Shown in pieces: positions 1-8,346 of a stretch of 8,356 nt of DNA (position 1 is its first letter; each line of letters begins with the position of its first letter). The position numbers and the translations under genes were made by a program. The stretch spans positions 1 through 8,356 of the forward strand of contig NZ_CABQJR010000041.1 of NCBI RefSeq assembly GCF_902464545.1. Direction: 5' to 3'. The notes under the pieces were generated by a model. It had not been told where the DNA came from and did not search any database. It saw only the letters and a list, made by a program, of their open reading frames with translations. The stretch comes from an uncultured Senegalimassilia sp. Lineage in GTDB: Bacteria; Actinomycetota; Coriobacteriia; Coriobacteriales; Eggerthellaceae.

Positions 1-386
1 AAGTCGACCGCATGGTCAAGGACGCCGAGGCTCATGCCGAGGAGGACAAGAAGCACAAGGAAGAGGTTGAGACCCGCAACAATTGCGATGCGCTGGTCAA
101 CGCCACCGAGCAGACCCTGAACGAGCTGGGCGACAAGGTGCCCGCGGACTCCAAGTCCGCCGCCGAGGAGGCCATCAACGAGGCGAAGACGGCTCTGGCC
201 GGCTCCGATATCGAGGCCATCAAGGCTGCCACCGAGAAGCTGCAGCAGGCAGGTTACAAGCTGGCCGAGGTCGCATACAGCCAGCAGGGCGCCGATCAGG
301 CGGCCGGCGCGGCAGCGGGCGCTCAGTCCGATGACGGCCCCATCGAGGCCGACTACGAGGTCGTCGACGACAAAGAAGGGAAGTAA
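1..386 (+). CDS. dnaK: DnaK (Hsp70) chaperone, C-terminal fragment
   Basis: This is the 3' end of dnaK; the gene begins before the window and the first whole codon is at base 3. About 127 residues are visible. They are a charged, Lys/Glu-rich helical stretch (the lid of the substrate-binding domain), then an Ala/Gly/Gln-rich linker, then the acidic tail EADYEVVDDKEGK, which has the usual form of a DnaK C-terminus where GrpE and DnaJ cooperate with the chaperone. The ATPase and peptide-binding domains are outside the window. DnaK is a cytosolic ATP-driven chaperone that binds exposed hydrophobic segments. Five bases separate its TAA from grpE, so the two are co-transcribed. The identity rests on tail character plus the grpE-dnaJ-hspR-clpB context. 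I see no truncation other than the window edge. Confidence 0.93.
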   Translation, partial: VDRMVKDAEAHAEEDKKHKEEVETRNNCDALVNATEQTLNELGDKVPADSKSAAEEAINEAKTALAGSDIEAIKAATEKLQQAGYKLAEVAYSQQGADQAAGAAAGAQSDDGPIEADYEVVDDKEGK

Positions 387-391
387 GAGCC

Positions 392-1084
392 ATGACGATG
401 CAGAGCACGCCCGAGCCTGAGCGCGCAACGCAGGATCAGGGCACCCAGATTCCCATCCAGGATGAAGCATCCGATGTGAAGCAGGAAGGCGCCGCCCAGC
501 AGGGCGGTGCCGCCCCCGAGGCAGCCGATGCCGCATCTGATGCGGTCAAGGAAGCCGAGGAAGTGCTCGAGGCCCAGGCCGAAGAGGCTCCCACCAACGA
601 CGAGCTAGTGGAGAAGGCCCAGGCAGAGGCGAAGGACTGGCAGGACAAGTATTTGCGCCTGCATGCCGAATGGGACACGTATCGCCGTCGTACGGCAGAG
701 CAGCGCGAGCAGGAGCGCCTACGCGCCGGTGAGAAGCTGGTCGAGAAGCTGCTGCCCGTTATCGACGATTTCGAGCGCACCATCGACTATGCCGAGAAGA
801 ACGGCGAGGCCGGTTTGATCGACGGCGTGAAGGCCGTGCACAGCAAGTTCGTGAACGTGCTGGAAACCGGCGGCGTGCAGGTCATCAACCCTGCCGGCCA
901 GGCTTTCGATGCGCTTGAGTGCCAGGCGGTCGCCACGGTCGACGATGCGTCGGTGCCGGACGAGACGGTGCATGAGGTGTACCAGAAGGGCTACAAGATG
1001 GGGACGAAGGTTCTCCGAGCCGCAATGGTCACCGTCACCACGGGCGGTCCGAAGAGGCCCAAGCCCGAGAGCGAAGACGAATAG
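392..1084 (+). CDS. grpE: GrpE, nucleotide exchange factor for DnaK
   Basis: GrpE is a homodimeric cytosolic protein that opens the DnaK ATPase domain to release ADP and so resets the Hsp70 cycle. The 230-residue product shows the family layout. An acidic, Ala/Gln/Glu-rich, probably disordered N-terminus covers about residues 1-65. A long amphipathic helix (about 70-130, around KDWQDKYLRLHAEWDTYRRR) forms the dimer stalk. A compact C-terminal beta domain covers about 150-218. The ATG at 392 follows a GAAGGGAAG Shine-Dalgarno (SD) element lying in the dnaK end; a second ATG at 398 is possible. The beta-domain signature, usually FDPxxHeAV, reads FDALECQAV here (F172 to V180), so the usual Pro and His are absent and Cys177 takes the His position. 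A 67-base gap with a hairpin precedes dnaJ. Identity is secure from the fold pattern and position. Confidence 0.96.
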   Translation: MTMQSTPEPERATQDQGTQIPIQDEASDVKQEGAAQQGGAAPEAADAASDAVKEAEEVLEAQAEEAPTNDELVEKAQAEAKDWQDKYLRLHAEWDTYRRRTAEQREQERLRAGEKLVEKLLPVIDDFERTIDYAEKNGEAGLIDGVKAVHSKFVNVLETGGVQVINPAGQAFDALECQAVATVDDASVPDETVHEVYQKGYKMGTKVLRAAMVTVTTGGPKRPKPESEDE

Positions 1085-1093
1085 ATAGCTTTT

Positions 1094-1123
1094 GCGAGGG
1101 CGGGCGGTATGGTCCGCCCTCGT
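1094..1123 (+). promoter_or_regulatory. grpE-dnaJ intercistronic hairpin
   Basis: CGAGGGCGG (1095-1103) is complementary to CCGCCCTCG (1114-1122) across a 10-base loop, and a G-U pair extends it (1094/1123). It starts 10 bases after the grpE stop and is followed by TGTTTACTTAAG, too short a U-run for an efficient terminator. It lies in the largest gap of an otherwise tightly packed operon. Partial attenuation or a stabilising mRNA processing end between grpE and dnaJ is the likely role. The pairing is seen directly; the role is inferred. Confidence 0.5.
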
Positions 1124-1151
1124 GTTTACTTAAGAAAGGAAGGTGGAGCGC

Positions 1152-2105
1152 ATGCCGGCTACTCCGGACTACTACAAAACGCTGGGCGTTCCGCGCACGG
1201 CGACCACCGACGAGATTAAGAAGGCGTTCCGAAAGCTAGCGCGCAAATACCACCCCGATGCGGGTGGCAGCGAGGCCAAGTTCAAGGAGATCAACGAAGC
1301 CTACGAGGTCTTGTCAGACGATAAGAAGCGCAAGCTGTACGACCAATATGGCACGGCGAACGAGAATCAGATTCCCCGAGGATGGGGTGGCGGTTCCGTA
1401 AACGTCGAGGATATCTTCGGCGGCGCCGGTGCAGGCGGTTTCGGCAGCTGGGCCGATATCCTCGAAAGCATCCGTCGCGGCGAGGGCGCGTTCGGTTCGA
1501 ACTGGGATTTCAACGGTGCCGGCGCCAGCGGCTTTGCAGGACGCCAGCCGCGTCCGCGCAAGGGCCAGGACATGAACGTCACGCTGAACGTTACGTTCGA
1601 AGAGGCGTTTTCCGGTACGGAAAAGCGTGTCACCGTTCGCGTGCCCGGTCGCGCCGATTCGGAAACGCTCACCGTCAAGGTTCCTGCGGGCGCCGTCGAC
1701 GGCGGACGCTTGCGCTTCCGCGGCAAGGGCGCGCCCGGCGAGTCGGGCGGTGAAGCCGGCGACCTGCTGGTCACCACCCGCATACAGGACCATCCGTACT
1801 TTAAGCGGGATGGGGCCGATGTGCTCATCGATGTGCCTGTCAACGTGGCGGAAGCCGCGTTGGGCGCCAGCGTGGTCGTGCCCGCTCCCGACGGCACGAA
1901 GGTGCGCGTGAAGGTACCTGCCGGAACCCAAGACCAAACGGTCATGTCGGTTCGTGGCAAGGGGGCGCCGAGGGTGAAGGGCTCCGGCAACGGCGACCTG
2001 AAGATCACTATCAAAGTGCAGGTTCCCAAGTCCATGAACCCGCAGCAGCAAAAGGCCATGGAGGCGTTCTTGGAGGCGTCGCCCGATGACGTGAGGAGCT
2101 GGTAA
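1152..2105 (+). CDS. dnaJ: DnaJ-family J-domain co-chaperone without zinc finger (class B)
   Basis: This Hsp40 delivers client proteins to DnaK and stimulates its ATPase. The 317-residue product has an N-terminal J domain (about 5-70) with the catalytic HPD at 34-36 (YHPDAGG). A Gly/Phe/Trp-rich segment follows (about 80-135: GWGGG, DIFGG, GGFGSW), then two beta-rich client-binding domains (from about 140) and a C-terminal dimerisation region. The protein contains no cysteine, so the four CxxCxGxG zinc-binding repeats of classical DnaJ are absent and the G/F region runs straight into the client-binding domains, as in CbpA-type proteins. ATG 1152 is preferred over GTG 1143, three codons upstream. 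The purine run AAAGGAAGGTGG (1136-1147) sits a proper distance before the ATG and overlaps the GTG. The TAA is 2 bases from hspR. A classical zinc-finger DnaJ may exist elsewhere in the genome. Confidence 0.95.
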   Translation: MPATPDYYKTLGVPRTATTDEIKKAFRKLARKYHPDAGGSEAKFKEINEAYEVLSDDKKRKLYDQYGTANENQIPRGWGGGSVNVEDIFGGAGAGGFGSWADILESIRRGEGAFGSNWDFNGAGASGFAGRQPRPRKGQDMNVTLNVTFEEAFSGTEKRVTVRVPGRADSETLTVKVPAGAVDGGRLRFRGKGAPGESGGEAGDLLVTTRIQDHPYFKRDGADVLIDVPVNVAEAALGASVVVPAPDGTKVRVKVPAGTQDQTVMSVRGKGAPRVKGSGNGDLKITIKVQVPKSMNPQQQKAMEAFLEASPDDVRSW

Positions 2106-2107
2106 GC

Positions 2108-2506
2108 ATGCCCGAATGGAACGATCGCAACCGGCCCCTGTACATGATCGGCGTAGCGGCCGAGCTGGCAGGCGTGCACCCTCAAACCCTTCGAGCGTAC
2201 GAGCAGAAGGGCTTGGTAACGCCCCAGCGCACTAGCGGCAATACCCGCATGTACTCGCAGGCGGATATCGAGCGCCTGTCCCTTATCAACGAGCTCACCG
2301 GGGAGGGCATCAACCTTGCCGGCGTCATCCGCATCCTCGATCTGCAGGGCCGCCTGGTCGATCGCGATCAGGAGATCGACGACCTGCACAAACGGGTTCG
2401 CCGTCTTGCCGACCGCGTGCACGAGCTGGAAACGCGTGAAAGCGTGAACTCCCTCGTGCAGTCGCCCACGGCGATCGTCGTCCGTCGTCCCAGCTCGCTT
2501 TTGTAA
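2108..2506 (+). CDS. hspR: HspR, MerR-family heat-shock repressor
   Basis: HspR proteins repress dnaK and clpB operons in actinobacteria, binding HAIR operators (CTTGAGT-N7-ACTCAAG) with DnaK as co-repressor. The 132-residue product begins with a MerR winged helix-turn-helix: the helix pair YMIGVAAELAGVHPQTLRAYEQKGL spans residues 12-36 and the wing TSGNTRMYS spans 42-50. An Asp/Arg/Leu-rich dimerisation helix follows (about 70-115). The C-terminal tail TAIVVRRPSSLL resembles the short hydrophobic tail of mycobacterial HspR that has been linked to DnaK-dependent behaviour. The start is fixed by GAGGAG (2093-2098), located inside the dnaJ end, 9 bases before the ATG. The gene lies 2 bases after dnaJ and 34 before clpB, so it is expressed with its own targets, giving negative feedback. 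No HAIR operator is visible in the window; it is expected upstream of dnaK. Confidence 0.95.
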   Translation: MPEWNDRNRPLYMIGVAAELAGVHPQTLRAYEQKGLVTPQRTSGNTRMYSQADIERLSLINELTGEGINLAGVIRILDLQGRLVDRDQEIDDLHKRVRRLADRVHELETRESVNSLVQSPTAIVVRRPSSLL

Positions 2507-2515
2507 ACAAATGCG

Positions 2516-2535
2516 TTGAACCGATTCAAAGGAGG
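2516..2535 (+). promoter_or_regulatory. clpB ribosome binding site overlapped by a small inverted repeat
   Basis: AAAGGAGG (2528-2535), five bases before the clpB ATG, is the strongest Shine-Dalgarno in the window and fixes the start. Just before it, TTGAA (2516-2520) and TTCAA (2525-2529) form an inverted repeat with a 4-base spacer that runs into the SD. A second small repeat, TTTGT-AA-ACAAA (2500-2511), spans the hspR stop. The arms loosely resemble HAIR half-sites but the 7-base spacer is missing, so an HspR operator is not supported. A weak RNA hairpin masking the SD is possible. Confidence 0.4.
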
Positions 2536-2540
2536 TTCGC

Positions 2541-5240
<2,700 letters not shown>

Positions 5241-5293
5241 CCAAGCTGCCGTGCGTTGCGGTTATCGCGGCGCAGCTGCAAGCGTGTAACGAA

Positions 5294-5331
5294 AAGAGCG
5301 CCTGCCGAGTTTCATCTCGGCAGGCGCTCTT
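5294..5331. terminator. Bidirectional intrinsic terminator between clpB and the luxR-type gene
   Basis: AAGAGCGCCTGCCGAG (5294-5309) and CTCGGCAGGCGCTCTT (5316-5331) are perfect 16-base complements around the 6-base loop TTTCAT. The stem carries A's on its left end (GAAAAG) and T's on its right (CTCTTCGTCTATAT), so it offers a modest U-tract to transcripts from either side. It lies 53 bases after the clpB stop and 63 bases beyond the convergent luxR stop, the expected place for a shared terminator. Confidence 0.9.
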
Positions 5332-5394
5332 CGTCTATATGCGAGGTCGACGCTTCTCGTCGTCGGCCCTTCGACCGCATCGGCGGCGCAGGGC

Positions 5395-6831
5395 TTAGCG
5401 TTCAACCAGGTCAAGCAGCTCTTGCTTGCTATGCACATCTAGCTTCGAGTAGATATGCTTCGTGTGGCCCTTCACGGTGTTTTCGGTCAGGTACAGCGTC
5501 TCGGCGATGTACGCCTTCGTGCGTCCCTTGCACAGCAGCTGCATGATCTCAAGCTCGCGCGGCGTCAGCTTGTGCTGCTTGCCAACCTCATCGCAGCGTT
5601 CTTCAAGGCTTCGATAATCCGCCGGCGCGCTCACCGGCTCGCCGCGCAATTCCGCGAACAGCCACTTCGTATCCTGGTCGCGCATTTCCAAGCAGAACGA
5701 GGACACCAACAGCAGCACGAACATCAACGCGACCACGATCACGGCATCGTGTTCGCCGCCTGAATACGCAGGGGACATCATCGATCCGATGGCGAACGGC
5801 GCCGTATAGCAGGCCCAGCCTATGCCGAAGACCCACGGGGCGGGAAGCTTCGAATGCTGCGCCACGTCGGACAAAGTCAACCAAGCGAATAGCACGATAA
5901 GGTCCCAGGCGCTGCTTTCCACGCATCGCAGCACGGTGATTTCAGGGAACATGGTCTGGCTGAGCATGTCCAGCGCCAGCACCAAAAGCGCGATGCGCCA
6001 CAATTGCGAGAAGTTAAACGGCTTGTTCAGCTTCACCACCACATACAGCACGATGCCCGAAATCACCATTTCCAGCAAACGCCCTAGCAGAAAGTCGACA
6101 GCAGGCACCTGGGATTGGTTTCCCGAGAATCGGCTTACCAGGAACGCGGTCACGAAGCTGAACGCGGCAATGGTCACGGCTACCTTCCATAGCCCTCGCA
6201 TGTTGTGGGAGTCAAAGCGAATGACGGCCTTTTCTGCGCTGGCATTCTCCACGCCGGTGAGTGCGACGCGGCACATCAACACCGAGGCGACGGGTAGCAG
6301 CATGGCGAACGCGCATTGGGCCTCAATGGGGACGAAATGCGTGAGCGCTTTTAGCGTCGACCCCCCGATGTTGGCCAGTAGCAGGTAAACCACCGCATGG
6401 CGCAAGTCGAGCTTCGCGTAAAACGTGCCCCACTGCAGGTATAGCCAGCCAAGAACGCATGCGCATAGGGCCATGGCGGCAGATTGGAGCGGAATCGATG
6501 GGATTGCGGTAAGCGTAAATGCGAGCAGCAGCGCTCCTAGCGCGCCGGACGCGCCGACAACCGTTGCGGAAATCCCGGAGCTGAAAAACGCCGGAGCTTT
6601 GCGTGAAACGGCGGCGAACAGCAAAACGGCCACCGCCAGCAGAAGGTAGGAAAACGTCCAAGGAAGCTGGGCGGAGGGGCTGACTCCTCCGAATGCGTTG
6701 ATTAAAAAGCCCCAAGCCAGCGGACACGCTATGCCCGTTGATGCAAACGCGGTCATCTTGGCGCTAAAGCGCGGCTTGTCGCCGGCTGGTTCGAGATTCG
6801 TCTCCGGTTTCGCTGATGCTGCGGTTTTCAT
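5395..6831 (-). CDS. Transcriptional regulator: 12-helix membrane domain fused to LuxR-type HTH
   Basis: The 478-residue product has a short polar N-terminus (1-27), then about 12 hydrophobic segments (roughly 28-48, 58-76, 86-110, 115-135, 145-163, 170-190, 213-233, 247-267, 277-292, 307-322, 331-352, 362-382). A cytosolic linker follows, then a LuxR/GerE helix-turn-helix at 422-478 (LTPRELEIMQLL, then recognition-helix region LTENTVKGHTKHIYSKLDV). It has no receiver or autoinducer-binding domain, so it is probably a one-component membrane sensor that binds DNA while anchored. Such proteins are numerous in Eggerthellaceae, and some in Eggerthella lenta control nearby dehydroxylase genes. ATG 6831 is chosen because GAGAAGGGGAG precedes it and the sequence then starts normally; an in-frame extension to 6936 adds 35 residues with no better RBS. 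The ligand and target genes cannot be told: the right-hand neighbour region has no recognised gene, and the convergent left neighbour is clpB. Confidence 0.93.
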   Translation of the reverse strand: MKTAASAKPETNLEPAGDKPRFSAKMTAFASTGIACPLAWGFLINAFGGVSPSAQLPWTFSYLLLAVAVLLFAAVSRKAPAFFSSGISATVVGASGALGALLLAFTLTAIPSIPLQSAAMALCACVLGWLYLQWGTFYAKLDLRHAVVYLLLANIGGSTLKALTHFVPIEAQCAFAMLLPVASVLMCRVALTGVENASAEKAVIRFDSHNMRGLWKVAVTIAAFSFVTAFLVSRFSGNQSQVPAVDFLLGRLLEMVISGIVLYVVVKLNKPFNFSQLWRIALLVLALDMLSQTMFPEITVLRCVESSAWDLIVLFAWLTLSDVAQHSKLPAPWVFGIGWACYTAPFAIGSMMSPAYSGGEHDAVIVVALMFVLLLVSSFCLEMRDQDTKWLFAELRGEPVSAPADYRSLEERCDEVGKQHKLTPRELEIMQLLCKGRTKAYIAETLYLTENTVKGHTKHIYSKLDVHSKQELLDLVER

Positions 6832-6924
6832 TTCTCCCCTTCTCTCAGGAGGAATGGTAGCATACGCGGTTAACAATGAGCTTGCGCTCCAAGAAAAGAA
6901 GCGCAACAACTTGACCAGCGGAAA

Positions 6925-6948
6925 TACCCGAGGCACCCCTTTCGGGTA
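6925..6948. repeat. 8-bp inverted repeat upstream of the luxR-type gene
   Basis: TACCCGAG (6925-6932) pairs with TTCGGGTA (6941-6948), with one G-T pair, around an 8-base spacer. It sits about 95 bases upstream of the regulator's ATG on its coding strand, where an operator or leader hairpin could lie. LuxR-type regulators commonly bind dyad sites, so autoregulation is conceivable. No convincing -35/-10 pair was found nearby; TATGCT at 6864-6859 (- strand) is the best -10 candidate but lacks a matching -35. Confidence 0.35.
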
Positions 6949-7035
6949 AGTGAAGAAAACCGTGCAGCGGGCCGAAAATAACCACCAAAGGGTGGCGCGC
7001 GACGGCCTCGCCCGGCGTACTATCCATGTTGTCGG

Positions 7036-7113
7036 GAGCGAAGCCGCACCTTGGTCTTAGCCGAATCCAATTTCAGCCGAGGCCGTTTCGCCAATTGTTT
7101 GCGGCTTGCGCTC
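7036..7113. repeat. 12-bp bulged inverted repeat, possible RNA fold
   Basis: GAGCGAAGCCGC (7036-7047) is complementary to GCGGCTT-G-CGCTC (7101-7113) except for one bulged G (7108). It encloses 53 bases that contain a short repeat (GCCGA...CCAATT appears twice in altered form). It lies on the + strand side leading into the orphan terminator at 7262, so the two could belong to one structured transcript. The complementarity is seen directly; transcription is unproven. Confidence 0.3.
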
Positions 7114-7261
7114 GTACGACGAAAGAGACGGAGCGTTGACAATCGATAGCATATCCGCGGAAGCTCGCAACGCCGAATGGCCAATCCCCTCCGGTCAAGC
7201 GCATCCCCATAACGCGCAGGCGATCCCCCCTCACTAGCGCTGCTTCCGAATCTCCTCCATA

Positions 7262-7298
7262 GCCCGCGAGCCCCCTTCTCGCGGGCCTCTTCTTTTTT
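7262..7298 (+). terminator. Orphan intrinsic terminator, + strand
   Basis: GCCCGCGAG (7262-7270) and CTCGCGGGC (7278-7286) form a perfect 9-bp GC-rich stem with a 7-base loop, followed at once by CTCTTCTTTTTT (7287-7298). This is the classic signature of rho-independent termination in the + direction. Read on the - strand there is no U-tract. No + strand gene precedes it: the nearest upstream + gene is clpB, already closed by its own terminator 1.9 kb away, and luxR runs the other way. It therefore implies an unrecognised + transcript ending near 7298. Confidence 0.75.
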
Positions 7299-7416
7299 CG
7301 GGGGGGTTAGCCGTTCAGGTAAGGAAGCGTAGCTCGAGCGCCGACAAGCAAGCACGTTCGGGCAGCGATAAACGGGTATAGGAAGAGAACCAGGCGCAAG
7401 AGCAGCGGTCGCATGA

Positions 7417-7473
7417 GCCGAACCTCTTATATATATCTATATATCTGTATCGCGGCACCGAATGCTGTTCGGC
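7417..7473. repeat. AT-rich tandem 8-mer enclosed by an inverted repeat
   Basis: ATATATCT occurs twice back to back (7431-7438, 7439-7446) inside a TATA-rich run at 7427-7450, in a strongly GC-rich neighbourhood. The run is enclosed by GCCGAAC (7417-7423) and its exact complement GTTCGGC (7467-7473). A smaller hairpin, CCGAA-N5-TTCGG (7458-7472), shares the right arm. Possible roles are an easily melted regulatory site, a promoter -10 region on either strand, or an element boundary; none can be chosen from sequence alone. Confidence 0.5.
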
Positions 7474-7558
7474 CGAAAAAGCGAATCCAGCGCGAGCGAA
7501 AGAGCTCAGCCTCGCAATGCCTCAAGGGCGCTCCTCTAAAGCTAGTCATATTAAAACC

Positions 7559-7636
7559 GCCCCCTTGCTCCATTCGAACTGCCTCTCGTTTCTCATGTTC
7601 AAGAAAAGGGGCGGTTCAGGAATGGAGGAAGGGGGC
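7559..7636. ncRNA. 78-base imperfect hairpin, candidate structured RNA or MITE-like element
   Basis: The outer arms 7559-7575 and 7620-7636 are complementary at 16 of 17 positions (one G-G opposition at 7567/7628). After a 2-base bulge (7618-7619), 7576-7586 pairs with 7607-7617 (11 pairs, two of them G-U). After another 2-base bulge (7587-7588), 7589-7593 pairs with 7602-7606, leaving the 8-base loop CATGTTCA. A competing 9-bp helix is possible: AACCGCCCC (7555-7563) is the exact complement of GGGGCGGTT (7608-7616). On the - strand the hairpin is followed by GGTTTTAAT, a weak terminator-like tail. No match to SRP, 6S, tmRNA or RNase P RNA is apparent. It could be a small RNA, a palindromic repeat or a miniature inverted-repeat element. 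Confidence 0.5.
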
Positions 7637-7975
7637 TTGCCGCTATACAGTGAACCGAGCAGAATCGGGGGTTGGTGATTCAGTTCCCTTCTTTGTGCGT
7701 ATAGGAGAAAAAGGCTCGCGCAACCTTCTTCGCTCAGATCTATGGAGCCTTGCTGTGCCCGGCCGAATGTCCCTTTGCGTCCTCGACACAGTCGAAGAGA
7801 ACGCATATCGCCAATGCGGAAAGCGGGCCGGGCCCTCTGTATCCCCCGTCAAACCGCTCGTCTTCGCCGCCATGAGATGTCGCGATGGCTTGGCTAAATC
7901 TTTCTGCTCTAAAGTCCCGCAGTCCGCTGATTCGCCATAAGAACGCACTGAGGGTCCAGGCATTGCTCCGCGACG

Positions 7976-8346
7976 CGTCTATATAGGCCATCGAATCGCA
8001 GGGAGGCAGAGCGCGAAGCGGCAAATCGTTTCGTTGGCATCCGTCCCATGCTGCCCAACGCCCTGCGTCCCGCCGCTGAGAGCGCTGCCATGTCGGACAG
8101 AGCCCCGCTCCCGTCGCCGCGGCTCGACCCAACGCTTTCTGGTCCAAGCTCCACCGCCCGTCGATATGCCGTGCGGAGGGCAGCGAGATTGCGCGTCGTG
8201 CCGCAGCGCATCCGCGTATAGGCCGTCCAGGTGCGGGGAGGGCCGCGTGCCTCGCGTTCCGTCTCCCGCCGTCGCGGCTTGCGGAGGCACAGTGCAACGT
8301 GTCCCGCCCCGGGCGCGCCCCGTCTATATACACGGAAGGGCGCAAA
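7976..8346 (+). repeat. Degenerate TATA(GG)-plus-purine motif family
   Basis: Similar same-strand motifs recur. CGTCTATATA is identical at 7976-7985 and 8321-8330, and TATAGGCC is identical at 7982-7989 and 8217-8224. The 25 bases from 7982 and from 8217 agree at 19 positions and both end GGGAGG. CCCGTCgATAT...GGAGGGC (from 8158) resembles CCCGTCtATAT...GGAAGGGC (from 8319). A separate 19-mer pair, 8108-8126 and 8263-8281, agrees at 16 positions, with all three differences transitions. Looser TATAGG copies occur at 7377 and 7699. This looks like decayed repeats, though low-complexity chance is not excluded. Confidence 0.35.

Noticed and set aside
914..920. CTTGAGT inside grpE as an HspR (HAIR) operator half
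   Set aside because: The matching ACTCAAG half at a 7-base spacing is absent and the site is inside a coding region.
2516..2529. TTGAA-N4-TTCAA before clpB as a HAIR operator
   Set aside because: The spacing is 4 rather than 7 and the arm sequence does not match the consensus; kept only as a small inverted repeat at the SD.
5332..5340. CGTCTATAT after the clpB terminator as another copy of the 7976/8321 motif
   Set aside because: It is only 9 bases, part of the T-rich terminator tail, and lacks the purine tract that follows the other copies.
6854..6949. 31-residue + strand micro-ORF preceded by AGGAGG
   Set aside because: The SD-like AGGAGG (6847-6852) is only one base from the ATG, too close for normal initiation, and it lies antisense to the luxR leader. 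The peptide has no recognisable features.
7225..7262. tRNA 3' end before the orphan terminator (CTTCCGAATCTCCTCC)
   Set aside because: No GGTTCGA-type T-loop, no matching acceptor strand at the right distance and no cloverleaf could be drawn.
7020..7355. 111-codon - strand frame
   Set aside because: It reads straight through the orphan terminator stem and T-tract and is Arg/Ser/Leu-rich without domains or a convincing start.
7413..7940. 175-codon + strand frame
   Set aside because: It starts beside the ATATATCT tandem with no SD, overlaps the long hairpin and has a Ser/Arg/Lys-rich, low-structure product.
7740..8345. 201-codon - strand frame as a gene
   Set aside because: It needs a TTG start without visible SD, has one internal Met, uses AGA, ATA, TTA and GGA codons unlike the operon genes, and resembles nothing known. 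GC-rich DNA easily stays open this long.
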